DNA from: Eubacterium sp. AF16-48
GTDB taxonomy: Bacteria > Bacillota > Clostridia > Lachnospirales > Lachnospiraceae
Length of the DNA: 64,000 bases
Reading direction: 5' to 3'
NCBI RefSeq assembly: GCF_003479405.1
Contig: NZ_QUHB01000001.1
Location: 248,001-312,000 of the forward strand
Shown: piece after piece, positions 60,485-64,000 of the stretch
Numbering within the stretch: position 1 is the stretch's first letter
Layout: each line of letters opens with the position of its first letter
Program-made: the position numbers and the translations under genes
Notes under the pieces: model-generated
What the model saw: only the letters and a program-made list of their open reading frames with translations
Told to the model about the DNA's origin: nothing
The model's database searches: none

Positions 60485-61189
60485 CTAATCAAAACCGCCA
60501 TTTAAAACAGCAGTAAAAAGTCTGTCTTTGCAATTAGGATTTTCCCTGTTTAACTGACGGACTAGAGTTTTAATATATTCCCTTTTAGTATGACCGTCCA
60601 CCGGACATGGATTTTTAGCCACCGGAAGATTATATTTATTGGCGAAACCAATCACATCCATCTCCGAAACATACATCATTGGACGTATAACATTAAGCCC
60701 CATACGGTCAAGATATGTAACAGGATTAAAGCAGTGGAAGCGCCCTTCATAAATCAGTGACATAAGCATTGTTTCAATCATGTCATCTCTGTGATGGGCA
60801 TATGCCACCTTATTACATCCCATTTTCTTTGCCACATCATTAAGAGAACCCTTGCGCATTTTGGCACAAAGAGAGCAGGGATTAGATTCCTTTCGCTTAT
60901 GAAATACAATATCACCAATTTCCGTGTCAATTATTTTACATTCCACATCTAAATTCTTACAAAAATCTTTTATAAGATTAAAGTCCTGATTTTCGAATCC
61001 TAAATTAACCGTCAAAGCCACAATATCAAACTTTTTAGGATAAAATTTTCTTAAACCACTTAATGCATATAAAAGTGCCAGGCTGTCTTTGCCACCTGAT
61101 ACACCAACAGCAATTTTATCACCGTCATCAACCATAGAATAATCATCCATGGCACGTCTTACATAACTATATAATTTCTGAAGCTTCAT
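60485..61189 (-). CDS. TtcA-family tRNA 2-thiolation enzyme
   Basis: 234 residues. The PP-loop ATPase motif GVSGGKDSLALL is followed by NPCSLCAKMRKG (C-x2-C) and a later Cys in KNPCPVDG. Together these match the TtcA group that binds an Fe-S cluster and thiolates cytidine 32 in tRNA. Related cluster-dependent enzymes modify other positions, so the target is not certain. GAGG precedes the ATG. It is transcribed with the recombinase gene from its own promoter at 61248-61276. Confidence 0.88.
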   Translation of the reverse strand: MKLQKLYSYVRRAMDDYSMVDDGDKIAVGVSGGKDSLALLYALSGLRKFYPKKFDIVALTVNLGFENQDFNLIKDFCKNLDVECKIIDTEIGDIVFHKRKESNPCSLCAKMRKGSLNDVAKKMGCNKVAYAHHRDDMIETMLMSLIYEGRFHCFNPVTYLDRMGLNVIRPMMYVSEMDVIGFANKYNLPVAKNPCPVDGHTKREYIKTLVRQLNRENPNCKDRLFTAVLNGGFD

Positions 61190-61247
61190 AAATTACCTCA
61201 CCAAAAGCAAAAATAGTACTAAAAATTTTTTTCTTACTTTTTCAATT

Positions 61248-61276
61248 ATTATAATACAACTATTCGCAAAACACAA
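61248..61276 (-). promoter_or_regulatory. Promoter of ttcA-like and xer genes
   Basis: On the minus strand, TTGTGT (61276-61271) and TATAAT (61253-61248), spacer 17 bases, about 60 bases before the ttcA-like start. Confidence 0.7.
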
Positions 61277-61301
61277 GTTTAACGAATAAAGATATAACAA
61301 A

Positions 61302-61322
61302 AAAGTGCTATGAAAGCACTTT
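61302..61322 (-). terminator. Terminator of the sepF-rluD operon
   Basis: On the minus strand, AAAGTGCT and AGCACTTT pair over 8 bp around TTCAT, followed by a T-run. The rluD stop codon lies inside the loop and stem. Confidence 0.75.
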
Positions 61323-62219
61323 CTCAATAAGATTAATCATATATTCCGGTATTGGAGCCTCAAACTCCATATATTCCTTTGTTGTAGGATGTACAAAACC
61401 TATAACCCTTGCATGTAAACATTGTCCTTGAAGCTTATATGGGCATTTATTATGGTTATAAATGCTGTCACCTAATAAAGGATGATTTATACTTGCCATA
61501 TGAACTCTTATCTGATGTGTACGTCCTGTTTCTAACTGAAATTCCATAAAGGCATATTTATCTAATTGCTTTAAAACCTTATAATGGGTAACTGCCGGCT
61601 TTCCGTTTTTTTCATTAATGCACATTTGTTTCCGATTATTTGGATGACGGCCAATTGGTGCATCTATAACGCCTTCAGTTTCATCAAATCTGCCTTGGAC
61701 AATCCCTACATATTTTCGTGTAATGGAATGAACCTTAAGCTGTTGTGAAATAAAATTATGGCTGTAATCATTTTTACATATTATAAGTGCGCCTGTAGTA
61801 TCTTTATCGATTCTATGAACAATCCCCGGCCTTAAGACTCCATTAATACCGGATAAATTATCTTTACAATGAAACATTAAAGCATTAACTAATGTTCCTG
61901 TGTAATGTCCCGGTGCAGGATGTACAACCATGCCCTTAGGCTTGTTTACAATTAAAACATCATCATCTTCATATAAAATATCCAAAGGGATATCCTCGGC
62001 TTTAATGCTGGCAAATATCGGTTCCGGAATATCAACGGATATAACATCACCTAATTTAAGTTTATAATTAGATTTACATTCCCGGCCATTCACTAAAATA
62101 TTTTTATCATCTATAAGTTTTTGTACATATGACCTGGAAGTATCCTGTAGTGCCTTGCCTAAAAACTTATCAATTCTCTTTCCCTGGGTCTCTTCATTGA
62201 TGCATATCTTTTCACACAT
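61308..62219 (-). CDS. rluD: RluD-family 23S rRNA pseudouridine synthase
   Basis: 303 residues. The S4 domain (GKRIDKFLGKALQDTSRSYVQKLI) is followed by the catalytic domain with VHRIDKDTTGALI (nucleophile Asp) and TGRTHQIRVHM. The position right after lspA matches the Bacillus ylyB arrangement. The target is probably helix 69 of 23S rRNA, as for RluD. AGGAGAAG precedes the ATG. It is the last gene of the sepF-ylmH-lspA-rluD run. Confidence 0.93.
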   Translation of the reverse strand: MCEKICINEETQGKRIDKFLGKALQDTSRSYVQKLIDDKNILVNGRECKSNYKLKLGDVISVDIPEPIFASIKAEDIPLDILYEDDDVLIVNKPKGMVVHPAPGHYTGTLVNALMFHCKDNLSGINGVLRPGIVHRIDKDTTGALIICKNDYSHNFISQQLKVHSITRKYVGIVQGRFDETEGVIDAPIGRHPNNRKQMCINEKNGKPAVTHYKVLKQLDKYAFMEFQLETGRTHQIRVHMASINHPLLGDSIYNHNKCPYKLQGQCLHARVIGFVHPTTKEYMEFEAPIPEYMINLIEKVLS

Positions 62220-62231
62220 TATCTGCTTCTC

Positions 62232-62771
62232 CTATCTGCTGTCATTTCTTTTTAAAGAAATAATATTGTTAAAATCATCTTCGCTTATAATAAAAGCGCA
62301 CATAACAATAATAATGAAACATGAAACTGTAACATAAATATCTGCAACATTAAATATTGGGAAATTAATCAGCTTAAAATATATAAAATCTATTACATAC
62401 TGGTGTAAAACGCGGTCAATCAAATTGCCAACCGCCCCTGCCATAAGTGTTGCAAAAACATAATTTAGAGCCACAAGTTTTGTGCTTTTATCAGATCGCA
62501 TTAATCTGAAAATATTTGACATAATTTTTACAATAAATGCAATTGCCACTAAAGTAAAAATTACAAATAAAAAAGTCTTTCCAGACAACATTCCCCATGC
62601 TGCACCTGTATTTCCACCATCCAAATAATGAAAACACAAAACATCTTTAATTATATTAAATTCATTTTTGCCTTTTAAGCTGATTGCAGCCCAATACTTG
62701 GTTATCTGGTCGAATATAATCAAAATCATCTCAAATAAGGCAATTTTAAGCCAGTATTTATATTTGTTCAT
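62232..62771 (-). CDS. lspA: Lipoprotein signal peptidase LspA
   Basis: Type II signal peptidase that matures lipoproteins such as ApbE and the solute-binding protein of this window. 179 residues with four membrane helices. The catalytic Asp pair is Asp119 (GNLIDR) and Asp144 (FNVADIYV). FDQITKYW and GNTGAAWG are conserved. AAAGGACG precedes the ATG, and rluD follows 12 bases later. Confidence 0.95.
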   Translation of the reverse strand: MNKYKYWLKIALFEMILIIFDQITKYWAAISLKGKNEFNIIKDVLCFHYLDGGNTGAAWGMLSGKTFLFVIFTLVAIAFIVKIMSNIFRLMRSDKSTKLVALNYVFATLMAGAVGNLIDRVLHQYVIDFIYFKLINFPIFNVADIYVTVSCFIIIVMCAFIISEDDFNNIISLKRNDSR

Positions 62772-62810
62772 TGCTGAAACGTCCTTTCAATTTAATCTGA
62801 AAATATAATT

Positions 62811-63569
62811 TTAAACATAAAGGTCTATGGATATAAGATTTCTTCCTTTTTTAGTTTCCTTTAACACCCTGTTGAAAACGAAACGGCCTAACCCTCTTAC
62901 GGAAATAATATCATTTTCCTTAATACTGTAACCGTTAGATGTTATTAATTTTCCATTAACAAACACCTTGCCGTTTTCGATATAGACAATAATACTGTTT
63001 CTGGACATATTAAAAGCCGTGGATATAACGCTGTCTAGCCTTACATTGGAAATGGTACCTGTTATATTCTTTAATGTAGGTTTAATATCCACGCTGTTAT
63101 TAACCGGTAAAACCTCATTATCAATAAAAGTATGTTTGACCTTTGTGAGATTCTCACTTATATATTCTGCAATATCTGACATACAGTAAATATATGCAAT
63201 GTTATCCTTTATAAAAATATCACCTATTTTACTTCTTACAATTCCTAAATTTAAAATAGCACCTAAATAATCCCTGTGAGTAAGATTGTCAGCATATTTG
63301 GAATTCTTTGGTGCAATTTTTATTATGGAAACTGGAATTTCCTCCTGATAATATATCTCCATTGGAGAAAATATGGCAATTTTTCTTTCTGCATAATTAT
63401 TACCCCCTGTAAGGTTAATTCTAACAGGAGGTAATTTATTTTTCACTGATTCTAATATATTTATTTCATTTATGTTTAAAAACTCGGTGTTGGTATATAT
63501 ATTTCTATTAAATGCCACATCTGCAAGCTCATTAAACCTGTTTATTAGAAAATGTTCTTCTTTATTCAA
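62811..63569 (-). CDS. ylmH: YlmH-family S4 RNA-binding protein
   Basis: 252 residues. The N-terminal helical domain (NKEEHFLINRFNELADVAF) and a central domain (HRDYLGAILNLGIVRSKIGDI) are followed by a C-terminal S4 domain (RLDSVISTAFNMSRNSIIVYI). YlmH lies next to sepF in most Firmicutes and has been linked to division and to ribosome quality control. The start is TTG at 63569, two bases after the sepF stop. The N-terminus from that TTG matches the family and no ATG fits, so it depends on coupling. Confidence 0.9.
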   Translation of the reverse strand: MNKEEHFLINRFNELADVAFNRNIYTNTEFLNINEINILESVKNKLPPVRINLTGGNNYAERKIAIFSPMEIYYQEEIPVSIIKIAPKNSKYADNLTHRDYLGAILNLGIVRSKIGDIFIKDNIAYIYCMSDIAEYISENLTKVKHTFIDNEVLPVNNSVDIKPTLKNITGTISNVRLDSVISTAFNMSRNSIIVYIENGKVFVNGKLITSNGYSIKENDIISVRGLGRFVFNRVLKETKKGRNLISIDLYV

Positions 63570-63571
63570 AT

Positions 63572-64000
63572 CTATTCACCGTAATAACTTCTCCTGGATT
63601 CATAGGATGCTGAATTGTAATCACTAGTTCTGTCACTGATACTGTCTGCGAAATCCCCTGTAATGTCAACAGAGCTTGGAGTTACTAAATATATGTACCC
63701 ACTAATCTTTTGAAGATTTCCTCTTATGGCATAACATCCGCCACTGACAGAATCAACTATACGCTGTGCCAGTTCTAAACGCATTCCTTCTAAGTTAAGT
63801 ACCACTGACTTTCCATCTAATAATGTATCGATAATATCCTTTGTTTCCTCATAAGCTGTCGGCTTAATAACACATACTTCCATATCACTGTTACTTCTCA
63901 TTGGTACTACCTTGCTGCTTCTTGTACTTCTTCCACTATTTCTTGCGGAAGATGTTGAACGGGTAGTTCTTGTTCTTGAAGGTGTAGGTGACGGTGCTGA
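63572..64000 (-). CDS. sepF: Cell division protein SepF, 5' truncated by window edge
   Basis: SepF bundles FtsZ filaments and anchors them to the membrane. The C-terminal domain is complete (EVCVIKPTAYEETKDIID, KSVVLNLEGM, AQRIVDSVSGGCYAIRG). The frame remains open beyond the internal Met at 63901 up to the window end. There it encodes a Ser/Thr/Arg/Pro-rich linker (PSPTPSRTRTTRST and on) normal for SepF, so the true start with its membrane-targeting helix lies outside. Its stop is two bases from the ylmH start. Confidence 0.93.
   Translation of the reverse strand, partial: SAPSPTPSRTRTTRSTSSARNSGRSTRSSKVVPMRSNSDMEVCVIKPTAYEETKDIIDTLLDGKSVVLNLEGMRLELAQRIVDSVSGGCYAIRGNLQKISGYIYLVTPSSVDITGDFADSISDRTSDYNSASYESRRSYYGE

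Noticed and set aside
63572..63901. Complete 109-residue SepF starting at 63901
   Set aside because: The frame stays open to the window edge with a typical SepF linker, so the gene is truncated rather than short.

Overview
The window looks like a chromosomal segment of a low-GC, anaerobic, Gram-positive bacterium of the Clostridia, most likely a member of the Lachnospiraceae. This is inferred from an Rnf complex in the clostridial order C-D-G-E-A-B, a GerA-type spore germination protein, RecU in place of RuvC, SepF, a divergent lexA/yneA pair, an L27 with a Prp-cleaved extension next to prp, the TIGR03960/TIGR03936 pair and a DUF4317 protein. Shine-Dalgarno sites are strong and most genes are tightly packed. 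No rRNA, CRISPR array or prophage was seen.

Layout. 1-7.0 kb: rnfCDGEAB (rnfC cut by the window edge), a GerA/SpoVAF-like protein, and convergent apbE, whose product attaches FMN to RnfD and RnfG. 7.1-17.2 kb: ruvAB, zapA, a U32 peptidase-type protein, an FtsW/RodA protein overlapping a class B PBP, a Nudix hydrolase, queH and a zinc-ribbon membrane protein. 17.3-20.4 kb: tRNA-Leu(CAA) and a csoR-copA copper operon with a CsoR-type operator in the promoter spacer. In copA a CopZ-like domain is fused to the C-terminus and keeps its own internal ribosome site. 20.5-28.5 kb: a zf-HC2 membrane protein, polA, coaE, then a marR-ABC-ABC heterodimeric exporter operon with a palindromic operator, a six-codon leader ORF and alternative RNA hairpins. 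28.5-32.5 kb: an M23 peptidase, ridA, a cupin-like protein, two pseudouridine synthases and recU.

32.5-37.6 kb: hisZ-hisG-hisD-hisB-hisIE, where HisIE carries a degenerate HisF-like domain. 37.6-39.4 kb: an intact IS200/IS605 element (tnpA, tnpB, structured ends, predicted omega RNA), followed by a fibronectin-III-like gene remnant and a 30-bp inverted repeat that terminates a PHP-domain gene. 40.5-56.5 kb: the usual clostridial run TIGR03960-TIGR03936-rng-[L21 leader]-rplU-prp-rpmA-obgE-yhbY-nadD/yqeK-rsfS, interrupted after a shortened rng by about 6.8 kb encoding a solute-binding lipoprotein, a YesM-type kinase, an AraC-type response regulator, a SanA-like protein and a DUF4317 protein. 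A GH13 hydrolase follows rsfS. 56.6-64 kb: a His-rich CobW GTPase, lexA diverging from a yneA-like gene across three LexA boxes, a tyrosine recombinase, a TtcA-like enzyme, rluD, lspA, ylmH and partial sepF.

Themes: energy conservation (Rnf/ApbE), DNA repair and SOS (RuvAB, RecU, PolA, LexA/YneA), ribosome biogenesis and RNA modification, envelope growth and division (ZapA, SepF, FtsW/PBP), and metal handling (CsoR/CopA, CobW). The strongest candidates for new biology are the marR-ABC leader, the copA/copZ nested gene, the HisF-like/HisIE fusion, and the insertion into the rng-rplU operon.
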